In this document: positions 6,931-12,492 of the stretch, piece by piece
How the letters are laid out: each line of letters opens with the position of its first letter
How positions within the stretch are numbered: the stretch's first letter is position 1
DNA from: an uncultured Collinsella sp.
GTDB taxonomy: Bacteria > Actinomycetota > Coriobacteriia > Coriobacteriales > Coriobacteriaceae
DNA: 12,492 nucleotides
Direction: 5' to 3'
Assembly (NCBI GenBank): GCA_947001705.1
Contig: CAMQHT010000050.1
Span: forward strand, 1-12,492
Program-made: the position numbers and the translations under genes
The notes under the pieces: generated by a model
The model's input: only the letters and a program-made list of their open reading frames with translations
Database searches by the model: none
What the model was told of the DNA's origin: nothing

Positions 6931-7557
6931 ATGATTATCTCGACAATCAACCTGAAGGGCGGCGTCGGCAAGACGACCACGGCCATAGCTCTCGCCACCG
7001 CCGCCGTTCGCGACGGCAAGGACGTCGAACTGTACGACTGCGACCCGCAGTCGAGCGCGAGCCTCTGGGCGATGATGGCCGAGGAAGCCGGCGACCCCCT
7101 GCCGTTCCCCGTTACGCCCGCCAACGTCGCGACCGTCCGCATGGCGGGGCACAGACTCAAGAGCACCGAGGACAAATGGCTCTTCATTGACTGCCCGCCC
7201 AACGGGCGCGTCATGGACGAGGCGGCGGACTGCTCCGACCTCATCGTCGTCCCGACCACGACTGGACCAGCCGACATGGTGAAGACGTTTGAGACGACGG
7301 ATACCCTCGGAGCAAGGGGCTTTCTGTTCGCTATTCTGCTCACCCGCGTGCTCCCCGGCACCCTCAGCCTCAAACAGTCCCTCGGCGAGCTTGCGGACCG
7401 CGACACCAGCTACTTCGACTACCAGATTCCTAGCCGCGAGGGCTTGAAGAACTTCTTTGGCAATTCCTTCGGCGATGACCTGTACGGCTATGAGAAGGTC
7501 TACGAGCAAATCAAGCAGAGCATCGAGGAAGACAAGGAGGCCTACGGTGCCAACTAA
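6931..7557 (+). CDS. parA: ParA/ParF-type plasmid partition ATPase
   Basis: A 208-residue deviant Walker ATPase that distributes plasmid copies at cell division. The signature KGGVGKTTT (9-17) has the lysine pattern of ParA/MinD proteins. The A-prime motif is DCDPQSS (36-42) and Walker B is WLFIDCPP (83-90). There is no N-terminal DNA-binding domain, and the length matches the small ParF (type Ib) group, whose partner is an RHH protein and not a large ParB. That partner is the next gene, which overlaps it by 11 bases. The ATG has GAAGGGA (6919-6925) five bases upstream. Array B in front of the gene suggests autorepression by the partner. Confidence 0.92.
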   Translation: MIISTINLKGGVGKTTTAIALATAAVRDGKDVELYDCDPQSSASLWAMMAEEAGDPLPFPVTPANVATVRMAGHRLKSTEDKWLFIDCPPNGRVMDEAADCSDLIVVPTTTGPADMVKTFETTDTLGARGFLFAILLTRVLPGTLSLKQSLGELADRDTSYFDYQIPSREGLKNFFGNSFGDDLYGYEKVYEQIKQSIEEDKEAYGAN

Positions 7558-7792
7558 GCGACCGCAGCGCCGCACCGCCCCCGCGGCGGAGACGGCCAGC
7601 ATGACCCTCATGGGCAACCAGGACCTTCAGTACAAGGGCGACTCAACCAGCTCGCGCAGGAAGGATAAGTGCATCACCTTTTGGGTCACCGACGAGCAGA
7701 AGGCCGAGATCTCGGCCTTCGCTTCCGAGCACAACACGACCGTCTCACGCCTTATTGTCGAGGGGCTTGAGTTGCGGATGAATCAAGGATAG
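7547..7792 (+). CDS. ParG-like ribbon-helix-helix partition protein/repressor
   Basis: An 81-residue protein with a basic, flexible N-terminus (KRPQRR at 4-9) and a C-terminal RHH fold: strand KCITFWVT (41-48), helix about 49-62 and helix about 64-78 (TTVSRLIVEGLELRM). This is the layout of ParG and omega-type proteins, whose tail stimulates ParA ATPase and whose RHH dimer binds short repeats. The start is GTG at 7547, with GGAGG (7536-7540) six bases upstream; this overlaps the parA end and implies translational coupling. The frame is open further upstream inside parA, but that part looks like a shadow. Array C starts right after the stop. It is the best candidate for binding the TATATA arrays; this is inference from position and family. 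Confidence 0.82.
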   Translation: MPTKRPQRRTAPAAETASMTLMGNQDLQYKGDSTSSRRKDKCITFWVTDEQKAEISAFASEHNTTVSRLIVEGLELRMNQG

Positions 7793-7799
7793 TTATATA
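7772..7799 (+). promoter_or_regulatory. Possible promoter of the methyltransferase-nuclease operon
   Basis: TTGCGG (7772-7777) and TATATA (7794-7799) are 16 bases apart. The -10 is the outer, degenerate box of array C. Proteins bound to the remaining boxes would lie over the transcription start. Confidence 0.35.
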
Positions 7800-7844
7800 A
7801 GAAGTATATACACTCTATATAGATTCTATATAGAGTGTATATAC
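7793..7844. promoter_or_regulatory. Array C: five TATATA cores at 11-bp spacing before the methyltransferase
   Basis: TATATA cores start at 7794, 7805, 7816, 7827 and 7838, each 11 bases apart. The inner four boxes are GTATATAC, TCTATATAGA, TCTATATAGA and GTATATAC. They form a perfect inverted repeat, with 20-bp arms at 7804-7823 and 7825-7844 around one T at 7824. The outer box is the imperfect TTATATAA. The array lies directly between the RHH stop and the methyltransferase ribosome binding site, so it must affect expression of the cargo operon. Confidence 0.88.
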
Positions 7845-7858
7845 ATTAAGGGGTGACA

Positions 7859-8947
7859 ATGGCTGGAAATAGCAGCCTTGCCAAGGCGAAGGACGCGAGG
7901 CAGGACGAGTTCTACACGCAGCTCACAGACATTGAAAAGGAGCTGCGGCACTATCGTAGGCATTTTCAGGGGAAGACCGTCTTGTGCAATTGTGACGACC
8001 CCTTCGAGTCGAACTTCTTCAAGTATTTCGCGCTCAACTTCAACCGCCTTGGTCTCAAGAAGCTCATGGCCACCTGCTATTCAGGTTCCCCCATCACCGG
8101 GACGCAGCTCTCGCTATTCGGCGACGCCACCGAGGAGGAGCGACGTACCCCCTACAAGGCCGTCGTCACGTCGGTCCATGACGCGACCGGTAACGGTGGC
8201 GTAGAGATGGAGGACGTTGCCGAGTTGTTCAGGAACGGTGAGAACACGATCGAACGGCTTGAGGGGAACGGTAGCTACGACAGCCTCGAGTGCCTCAAGC
8301 TTCTTGACGAGGCCGACATCGTTGTCACCAATCCACCGTTCTCCCTGATACGCGATTACGTCCTCACTCTTATCGCGCACGAAAAGAAATTCATCCTCAT
8401 TGGTCCCCAGAGTGTCACCAAGTACAAGGAGACATTTCCCCTCATCAGGGATGGGAAGATGTGGCTTGGCTATGGCTTCGACAAGGGTGATGCCTATTTC
8501 AGCATTCCAAAGGAGAGTGCCAGGGACTTCGCGCAGGGCGTATACAGCGAAAGGACTGGGCTTGTTCACTTCCGTAACTGCGTATGGGTTACCAACTTAG
8601 ACATCCGCAAACGTCATGAGGAACAGATTCTTTTCCGCAGGTACAAACCAGAGGATTACCCGGCATACACCAATTTCGATGGCATCGACGTTGCGAAGGT
8701 CGCTGATATACCGTGTGACTACCCCGGAAACATGGGGGTTCCCATTACCTTTGTGAATCAGCACAACCCTGAGCAGTTTGAAATCGTTGGCCTTGGTGAA
8801 GGAGATCTCGCCAAAGAGATGGGCGTGACAAGGAATCACAGGGGGAGAAGCGATCTTGAAGTTCAGACGTCAAGTGGTGCGTTCAAGCGTCCTTATGCGC
8901 GTATTGTGATCCGTAACCTCCATCCCGAACAGCCGAAGGAGGCCTAG
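7859..8947 (+). CDS. M.EcoRI-family adenine-specific DNA methyltransferase
   Basis: A 362-residue protein predicted to transfer a methyl group from S-adenosylmethionine to adenine in a specific DNA site. It resembles the EcoRI methylase family. DEFYTQ (16-21) and the segment VLCNCDDPFESNFFKYF (41-57) match the family's N-terminal and cofactor regions. The catalytic motif is VVTNPPFSL (155-163) with NPPF at 158-161. The ATG at 7859 has AAGGGG (7848-7853) five bases upstream; a GTG at 7853 is in frame but overlaps that site. The nuclease gene follows after two bases. Base composition looks less GC-rich than the mob genes, which fits acquired cargo. The recognition site cannot be read from sequence; GAATTC is only the site of the founding member. 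Confidence 0.88.
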   Translation: MAGNSSLAKAKDARQDEFYTQLTDIEKELRHYRRHFQGKTVLCNCDDPFESNFFKYFALNFNRLGLKKLMATCYSGSPITGTQLSLFGDATEEERRTPYKAVVTSVHDATGNGGVEMEDVAELFRNGENTIERLEGNGSYDSLECLKLLDEADIVVTNPPFSLIRDYVLTLIAHEKKFILIGPQSVTKYKETFPLIRDGKMWLGYGFDKGDAYFSIPKESARDFAQGVYSERTGLVHFRNCVWVTNLDIRKRHEEQILFRRYKPEDYPAYTNFDGIDVAKVADIPCDYPGNMGVPITFVNQHNPEQFEIVGLGEGDLAKEMGVTRNHRGRSDLEVQTSSGAFKRPYARIVIRNLHPEQPKEA

Positions 8948-8949
8948 CC

Positions 8950-10044
8950 GTGCGTATTGAGGAACGAAAGGTAACCGTCGGCGAGGTCTGCGACGGCTAC
9001 CTCAACGATGCCGAAGAGGGTGTCGTTGGCTACGGCGAGCGCTTGGACATCCGTCCTTGTTACCAGCGTGAGTTTGTTTACAAGGACAGGCAACGAGACG
9101 AGGTCGTTAGGACCGTCATGAAGGGACTGCCTCTCAACGTCATTTACTGGTGCAAGACCGGAGGGGACTCCTATGAGGTCCTGGACGGCCAACAGCGCAC
9201 CATTTCGCTGTGCGAGTACGTTGACGGATCGTTTTCGGTTGACGATAAGTATTTCTATAACCTGCCCGAGGACCAGAAGAGAAAAATACTCGACTATCAA
9301 CTGTTCGTTTACGTTTGCGATGGCACGGACTCCGAGAAACTTGATTGGTTCCGCATCATCAATATCGCGGGCGAGCAACTGACCGACCAGGAGTTGAGGA
9401 ACGCCGTCTACGCTGGTTCCTGGACATCGAGCGCCAAGCGCTATTTCTCGAAGACGGGCTGTGCCGCATCGACTCTTGCTGGCGACTACCTCAAGGGATC
9501 CTCAATACGCCAGGACTACCTTGAAACGGCCATCTCGTGGGCTGCGGCTGCTGAGGGAAAGACAATCGAGGGCTACATGGCTCAGCATCAGCACGACCCG
9601 AGTGCGGTATCGCTGTGGAACTACTTCCGTTCCGTCATTGATTGGGCCCAGGCGATCTTCCCCAGGTACCGCAAGGAAATGAAGGGCCTTCCGTGGGGTC
9701 TTTTCTACAACGATAACAAGGACCGCACGGATCTCGATCCCGCGACGCTTGAAGCCGAGGTATCCCGCCTCATGGCCGACGAGGACGTGACCAAGAAGGC
9801 CGGTGTCTACGAGTACCTACTCACCGGGATGGAGCGCTGCCTCTCCATCCGAGCGTTCGACGACCGCATGAAGCGTGCGGCCTATGAACGGCAGGGTGGA
9901 GTCTGTCCGTATTGCGGGGAGCATTTTGAGCTCTCTGAAATGCATGCCGATCATATCGTGCCCTGGAGCAAGGGCGGCACGACGACCGCCGATAACTGCC
10001 AGATGCTTTGCCGTGACTGCAATCTCAAGAAGGGCGACGACTGA
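8950..10044 (+). CDS. DUF262-HNH nuclease, likely restriction partner of the methyltransferase
   Basis: A 364-residue protein joining two known domains. The N-terminal DUF262 (about 7-160) carries LDGQQRTISL (78-87), the ParB-like nucleotide-handling motif seen in GmrS, SspE and related defence proteins. The C-terminal HNH (about 306-362) has CPYC (319-322), ADHI with H335, N349 and CRDC (354-357), a zinc-braced HNH nuclease. The middle part is helical. The start is GTG at 8950 with AAGGAGG (8936-8942) seven bases upstream, inside the end of the methyltransferase gene, so the two are co-translated with the methylase made first. The pair reads as a restriction-modification module with a DUF262-HNH nuclease in place of a classical type II enzyme. 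A modification-dependent (type IV) action is an alternative, but the host methylase alongside makes that less simple. Confidence 0.87.
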   Translation: MRIEERKVTVGEVCDGYLNDAEEGVVGYGERLDIRPCYQREFVYKDRQRDEVVRTVMKGLPLNVIYWCKTGGDSYEVLDGQQRTISLCEYVDGSFSVDDKYFYNLPEDQKRKILDYQLFVYVCDGTDSEKLDWFRIINIAGEQLTDQELRNAVYAGSWTSSAKRYFSKTGCAASTLAGDYLKGSSIRQDYLETAISWAAAAEGKTIEGYMAQHQHDPSAVSLWNYFRSVIDWAQAIFPRYRKEMKGLPWGLFYNDNKDRTDLDPATLEAEVSRLMADEDVTKKAGVYEYLLTGMERCLSIRAFDDRMKRAAYERQGGVCPYCGEHFELSEMHADHIVPWSKGGTTTADNCQMLCRDCNLKKGDD

Positions 10045-10239
10045 CATCTGCGGGATTGATTGATAGCCCCTTTTAGGCCCTATCGCGGCGTTCCGTCTTT
10101 GGCGGACGTCGAGTAACGGTTGGGTAAGAGGGCCGGCGCGGCCGGTCGCTTGTGGAGTACATCCTTCCGCCCGTCCAGGTTACGGGCGGAAGGATGTACT
10201 CCCGGCTTATCGAGCGGCAAATGAATATCGGAGCCAGGT
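10045..10239. other. Intergenic region between converging genes
   Basis: This 195-base gap separates the nuclease stop from the end of the small minus-strand gene. It contains a GC-rich mini-hairpin, GGCCG/CGGCC (10131-10143), and the perfect 21-bp inverted repeat at 10154-10202. No gene is supported here; the minus-strand frame across 10080-10361 has no ribosome binding site and overlaps the better gene. Confidence 0.6.
10154..10202. repeat. Perfect 21-bp inverted repeat with 7-base loop
   Basis: Bases 10154-10174 and 10182-10202 are exact reverse complements around the loop 10175-10181. The stem includes the word CATCCTTCCGCCCG. Neither side has a T-run, so it is not a standard intrinsic terminator, although its position between converging genes would suit a bidirectional one. 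A primase-recognised single-strand initiation hairpin, such as the ssi sites used by the RSF1010 primase, is a plausible alternative because the Rep here has a primase core. Confidence 0.85.
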
Positions 10240-10443
10240 CTATCCTTGTGCGGTCGCTTTGGCGTCGTTATCCGTGATGCAATCGACAAGATTTCCGGCA
10301 AGGCGGTCAACTTGGCCTGCGGCGAATTCGACGACTCTCTCTGGGTCTTGGATATCGCCACGTGAGGCGGCGACGAGCGTTGCCGCGAGCCCCCTCATCT
10401 CGTAGCTGATATCGAAGATCCGATTATGTTCGAGCTCGGTCAT
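10240..10443 (-). CDS. Small hypothetical protein
   Basis: A 67-residue protein, the only gene supported on the minus strand. The ATG (complement of 10441-10443) has AGGAG about seven bases upstream; the longer frame begins at a TTG that overlaps this site, so I prefer the ATG. The sequence is short, acidic and predicted mostly helical, with FDISYEMRGLAATLVAA (10-26) as its most distinctive part. No named domain is recognised. It is divergent from the paralogue pair that starts at 10515, with 71 bases between the starts. It could be a regulator or antitoxin-sized partner, but nothing in the sequence shows this. Confidence 0.65.
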   Translation of the reverse strand: MTELEHNRIFDISYEMRGLAATLVAASRGDIQDPERVVEFAAGQVDRLAGNLVDCITDNDAKATAQG

Positions 10444-10514
10444 GAAAATGCTCCTCAACGGTAGGGATATTGGTCTATAGTATAGAACATACGTTCGTAC
10501 TATGGGGGGCCGTA
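10444..10514. promoter_or_regulatory. Divergent promoter region with two palindromes
   Basis: This 71-base gap drives genes in both directions. It holds the perfect palindrome TCTATAGTATAGA (10474-10486) and, directly after it, the imperfect GAACATACGTTC (10486-10497). A minus-strand -10-like TATACT is the complement of 10479-10484. The first palindrome resembles, but does not equal, the TCTATATAGA boxes of the three arrays. A shared operator is likely; the promoters themselves are weakly defined. Confidence 0.45.
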
Positions 10515-10829
10515 TTGTTCAAGAAGCACTCGCTGGCCGGGACGTGTGGGATACCGGTCGAGGAGCGTCGTATCTATATCGACGTTGATACCAAGGGGTC
10601 CGTCAATTTCAACCATGGGCCGGCGGATCCCCGGGTGATTCACTGGCCCGACGGCCGGTCGTGGACAGTCGAATCTATTTATGACAGGCGGGAATATGGT
10701 CGCGCGATCTTCGGCAACCTTTGTGTCGAGGTCGGCGTCTGCATCGCGAAGCAGCGCAAAACCATCTGGTGGGAGGGCGGCAGATGGTTCGTGGCCAAGG
10801 GTTCCGGTATGGCGGCGACGGCCATATGA
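10515..10829 (+). CDS. Small WPDGR-family protein, first paralogue
   Basis: A 104-residue protein of a small beta-rich type I cannot name with certainty. Its landmarks are RRIYIDVDTKG (18-28), HWPDGRSWTV (43-52) and the late GGRWFVA (88-94). The same order of motifs occurs in the next gene, so they are tandem paralogues. The start is uncertain: TTG at 10515 follows a G-run (10504-10509) by five bases, while an earlier TTG at 10470 lies inside the shared promoter region and gives a poor leader. Its stop overlaps the next start as ATGA. Similar small proteins with a WxDGR motif sit beside Y-family polymerase genes in some Firmicutes; that is a recollection, and no polymerase gene is present here. 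Confidence 0.65.
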   Translation: MFKKHSLAGTCGIPVEERRIYIDVDTKGSVNFNHGPADPRVIHWPDGRSWTVESIYDRREYGRAIFGNLCVEVGVCIAKQRKTIWWEGGRWFVAKGSGMAATAI

Positions 10830-11179
10830 GGGACGTCTTCACCGGCGAGTACACCGCCCGGTCGGTTGGGCCTGATCACAGCCGTCGCGCCCACAAACAG
10901 TACGTCGACGTCATGGTGAGGACATCGAGTTCGGGCGAGGTTCGCCCGTTCGCGGTCCTCTGGCCCGACGGCAGGAAGTTCCTCGTCGACGAGATCCTCG
11001 AGGTCGCGCCTCCCGGTCCGGTGCTGAACGGAAGCAGCAGCCAGTCGTACACGGTGAGGTTCGGCCGGTGGAAGACTGCCATGTATCTCGAAAGGTCGGT
11101 TGGGCAAGACCGGGCGGATACGGTTCGCTGGTGGGTCTGGGCCTTCGACTCGATGGAGATCAAGAATCCGGTCGGATAA
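10826..11179 (+). CDS. Small WPDGR-family protein, second paralogue
   Basis: A 117-residue protein. QYVDVMVRTSSSGEV (25-39), LWPDGRKFLV (45-54), SYTVRFG (74-80), TAMYLE (84-89) and RWWVWAF (101-107) give a strand-rich pattern that lines up with the upstream gene. The ATG at 10826 overlaps the previous stop (ATGA), so translation is coupled. An intrinsic terminator lies 60 bases after its stop. The function is unknown. A fused or heterodimeric role is possible because the two are always made together. A frame open further upstream lies inside the first gene and is a shadow. Confidence 0.72.
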   Translation: MRDVFTGEYTARSVGPDHSRRAHKQYVDVMVRTSSSGEVRPFAVLWPDGRKFLVDEILEVAPPGPVLNGSSSQSYTVRFGRWKTAMYLERSVGQDRADTVRWWVWAFDSMEIKNPVG

Positions 11180-11239
11180 ACGGCGCTCGGTTCGTGCTTG
11201 GTGTTTCCGGCGCACCTGAAAAACAACTCCTTTTCTTCG

Positions 11240-11263
11240 GGCCCGCCGGCAACGGGCCTTTTT
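11240..11263 (+). terminator. Rho-independent terminator
   Basis: GGCCCG (11240-11245) and CGGGCC (11253-11258) form a 6-bp GC stem with a 7-base loop, followed directly by TTTTT (11259-11263). It ends the transcript of the two small paralogous genes. Confidence 0.8.
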
Positions 11264-11533
11264 GCTGCCGCGACACGGCATACGCCGCCGTATGGCCACG
11301 GCTCCGCGGCCGGGTGGCACCTCCGCTACGCCGCGTCAAGGGGGCCCATGAGACCCCGCACAAACCTCCGCTCCGCTCCGGTTGGTGGAGGTCGTCATGG
11401 ACCTCCCTTGACCCGCCTTCGCTCCGGTGCGGCTTTGCGGGGAGCAAAGCCGACGACGACGCGCGGCGTCGCCATTCGGCTTTGCCCGCAGGGGCGAGAT
11501 GTTGAGGGCAGGGTGCCCGGAATGGAGGAAGAC
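11264..11533. other. Structured non-coding stretch before the DUF2958-like gene
   Basis: With the terminator this makes a 354-base gap without a supported gene. It holds nested inverted repeats: GTCAAGGG (11335-11342) with CCCTTGAC (11405-11412), and inside them GGAGGT (11387-11392) with ACCTCC (11401-11406). A hairpin CGGCTTTGC/GCAAAGCCG with a 5-base loop lies at 11430-11452, and CGGCTTTGC recurs at 11477-11485. Short CTCCGCTCCG-like words repeat at 11320-11430 and resemble words near 210-225. A structured RNA, leader or second transfer or replication site is possible; nothing is diagnostic. Confidence 0.45.
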
Positions 11534-11833
11534 ATGCAGCGGCTGATGACCGAGGAAATCGCCAAGACGGTGCCGAGGCTCTACGAGCAGGACGGGGCAG
11601 GGGACCCCACGGTCTACGCCCACTACTTCTCGTGCGTGAACGGATGGGACTGGTGGCTGCTCGAGTTCGACGGCACGGACGAGGCGTTCGGCCTCGTCGA
11701 GGGCTACGACGACGAGCTCGGCTACTTTAGCATCAAGGAGATGGAGGAGCTGAACCGCCAGATGGGGTTCGCCGCCGTCGAGCGTGACGAGCACTTCTCC
11801 CCGAAGCCGCTTAGCGCCGTCAGGAGGAGGTAG
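11534..11833 (+). CDS. DUF2958-like protein
   Basis: A 99-residue protein matching what I know of DUF2958, a family of unknown function frequent on plasmids and integrative elements. Its marks are LEFDGTDEAFGLVEGYDDE (43-61, the WxxxEFDGxDxFFGLV-type core), ELGYFSIKEMEEL (61-73) and VERDEHFSPKPLS (82-94). I chose the ATG at 11534 because GGAGG (11524-11528) lies five bases upstream. A slightly earlier ATG at 11522 lacks a comparable site, and the longer open frame from 11198 is non-coding in character. The next gene starts four bases after its stop and uses a binding site within its last codons, so the two form an operon. Confidence 0.78.
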   Translation: MQRLMTEEIAKTVPRLYEQDGAGDPTVYAHYFSCVNGWDWWLLEFDGTDEAFGLVEGYDDELGYFSIKEMEELNRQMGFAAVERDEHFSPKPLSAVRRR

Positions 11834-11837
11834 CCGC

Positions 11838-12440
11838 ATGGTCACGGTCGAGTTCGACTCCATGGGCGAGGCGGTCCGCCTCGCCCTCGTGGCCGAGGAG
11901 TACGTGGGCGGCGGCCTGGCCGTCCTCCTCCTCGACGCCACGGACCCGCGCTCCGAGGGCTACATGGCCGAGTGGGGCGTGCTCACGGCGAACGTGCCGG
12001 CGGCGGCCGAGTGGTGCCGCGGGCGCGGCAACATCGCCATCGACGCCGCGGTCCCCGCGGCGCTCCTCGGGGCGCTCGAGGCCGCCGGCATGCTCCGCAC
12101 GGTCGGCAGCTCGGCGGCGTCCGGGATGGCCCGCTACCCGCTGGCCACGGTCGCCGGGCGCGCCCTCGACGGCATGGGCGGCCTGACCGAGACCCTCGAG
12201 GAGGCGCTCGGATCGACGGTCGTCGTCGAGTACGAGTCGGGCGGCGACGGCGGCGCGTTCGAGGTGGGGGCCGCGCCGGCGGGCTCGGCCGAGCTCGGGC
12301 GCCTCATCGCCGCCGCGAGGTCCGAGGCCGACGCGTTGGCGGCCGCCGGCGGATGGGCGGCCGTCCGGGTCGGTTTCGGGGATGCCGAGACCATCGACTG
12401 CGAGACGGGCCGAACGGTCTACGCGACCGAGGCGGAATAG
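11838..12440 (+). CDS. DUF4313-like accessory protein
   Basis: A 200-residue protein. Residues about 1-105 resemble the DUF4313 pattern: LAVLLLD (27-33), a WGVLTANVP segment (46-54) in place of the usual YxxLTVNL, NIAIDAA (65-71), and SGMARYPLATV (95-105) close to the family's SGxxxYPL. The C-terminal 95 residues are rich in Ala, Gly and Glu and are not recognised. The ATG has GGAGGAGG (11823-11830) seven bases upstream, formed by the last Arg codons of the previous gene. The stop TAG at 12438-12440 is also bases 1-3 of the window, so the gene ends at the point where the circle was opened. Very high GC at third positions matches the mob genes. The DUF assignment is tentative. Confidence 0.7.
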   Translation: MVTVEFDSMGEAVRLALVAEEYVGGGLAVLLLDATDPRSEGYMAEWGVLTANVPAAAEWCRGRGNIAIDAAVPAALLGALEAAGMLRTVGSSAASGMARYPLATVAGRALDGMGGLTETLEEALGSTVVVEYESGGDGGAFEVGAAPAGSAELGRLIAAARSEADALAAAGGWAAVRVGFGDAETIDCETGRTVYATEAE

Positions 12441-12492
12441 CCACGGCCGCCACCCGCACGGGCATGCCGGCGACGGCGTGCCCCTCGCGGCG
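12438..12492. repeat. Terminal direct repeat, right copy
   Basis: Exact copy of bases 1-55. It holds the TAG stop of the DUF4313-like gene and then non-coding sequence that continues into the region after base 55. Counting it twice would overstate plasmid length. Confidence 0.93.

Noticed and set aside
4626..7844. CRISPR array or insertion-sequence ends
   Set aside because: The repeats are 8-10 bases in strict 11-bp phase with no unique spacers, and no transposase or cas gene is present. They behave as operator or centromere boxes.
10154..10202. Ordinary intrinsic terminator
   Set aside because: The stem is far longer than usual and no T-run follows on either strand. It is kept as an unexplained inverted repeat.
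10324..10329. GAATTC as evidence of the methyltransferase's specificity
   Set aside because: I noticed one GAATTC site on the plasmid, but M.EcoRI-family members differ in specificity. A single site on a small plasmid tells nothing.
11198..11533. Long frame ahead of the DUF2958-like gene
   Set aside because: It crosses an intrinsic terminator and several hairpins, and the DUF2958 similarity begins only at about 11534.

Overview
The window is one complete small circular plasmid, read once round with a short overlap. Bases 1-55 are repeated exactly at 12438-12492, so the circle is 12,437 bp. An overlap of 55 bases is what a k=55 de Bruijn assembler leaves on a closed contig. The sequence is GC-rich, with many GTG and TTG starts and strong purine-rich ribosome binding sites. 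The gene types are common on plasmids of gut anaerobes. A host in the Coriobacteriia (Collinsella/Eggerthella-like) or another high-GC Actinobacterium is my best guess; no chromosomal marker confirms it. No rRNA, tRNA, CRISPR array or transposase was seen.

Layout. (1) Mobilisation block, 1-4563: a hairpin-rich non-coding region with a candidate oriT, a MobC-like relaxosome protein, an unknown protein with a possible ribbon-helix-helix (RHH) N-terminus, a VirD4/TraG-type coupling protein and a MOBP-like relaxase. No other type IV secretion gene is present, so the plasmid looks mobilisable with its own coupling protein, not self-transmissible. (2) Replication and partition, 4564-7792: a large initiator built on an archaeo-eukaryotic primase (prim-pol) core with a helix-turn-helix, then a ParF-type ParA overlapping a ParG-like RHH protein. 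(3) Cargo, 7859-10044: an M.EcoRI-family adenine methyltransferase followed 2 bp later by a DUF262-HNH nuclease, probably an unusual restriction-modification or addiction pair. (4) Accessory block, 10045-12440: a perfect 21-bp inverted repeat, a small minus-strand gene, two tandem paralogous small proteins, a terminator, a structured non-coding stretch, and DUF2958- and DUF4313-like genes.

The most striking non-coding signal is a set of three arrays with TATATA cores spaced exactly 11 bp apart. They carry 3, 4 and 5 cores and lie before rep, parA and the methyltransferase. They build palindromes from two alternating boxes, TCTATATAGA and GTATATAC. The simplest reading is that the small RHH protein, or the ParA/RHH complex, binds all three sites. 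It would then tie copy number, partition and the restriction-modification cargo into one regulon, much as the omega protein of pSM19035 controls copy number, partition and its toxin-antitoxin genes. A second, different 11-bp repeat (GGGGTANAANA) overlaps a good promoter ahead of the mobilisation operon.
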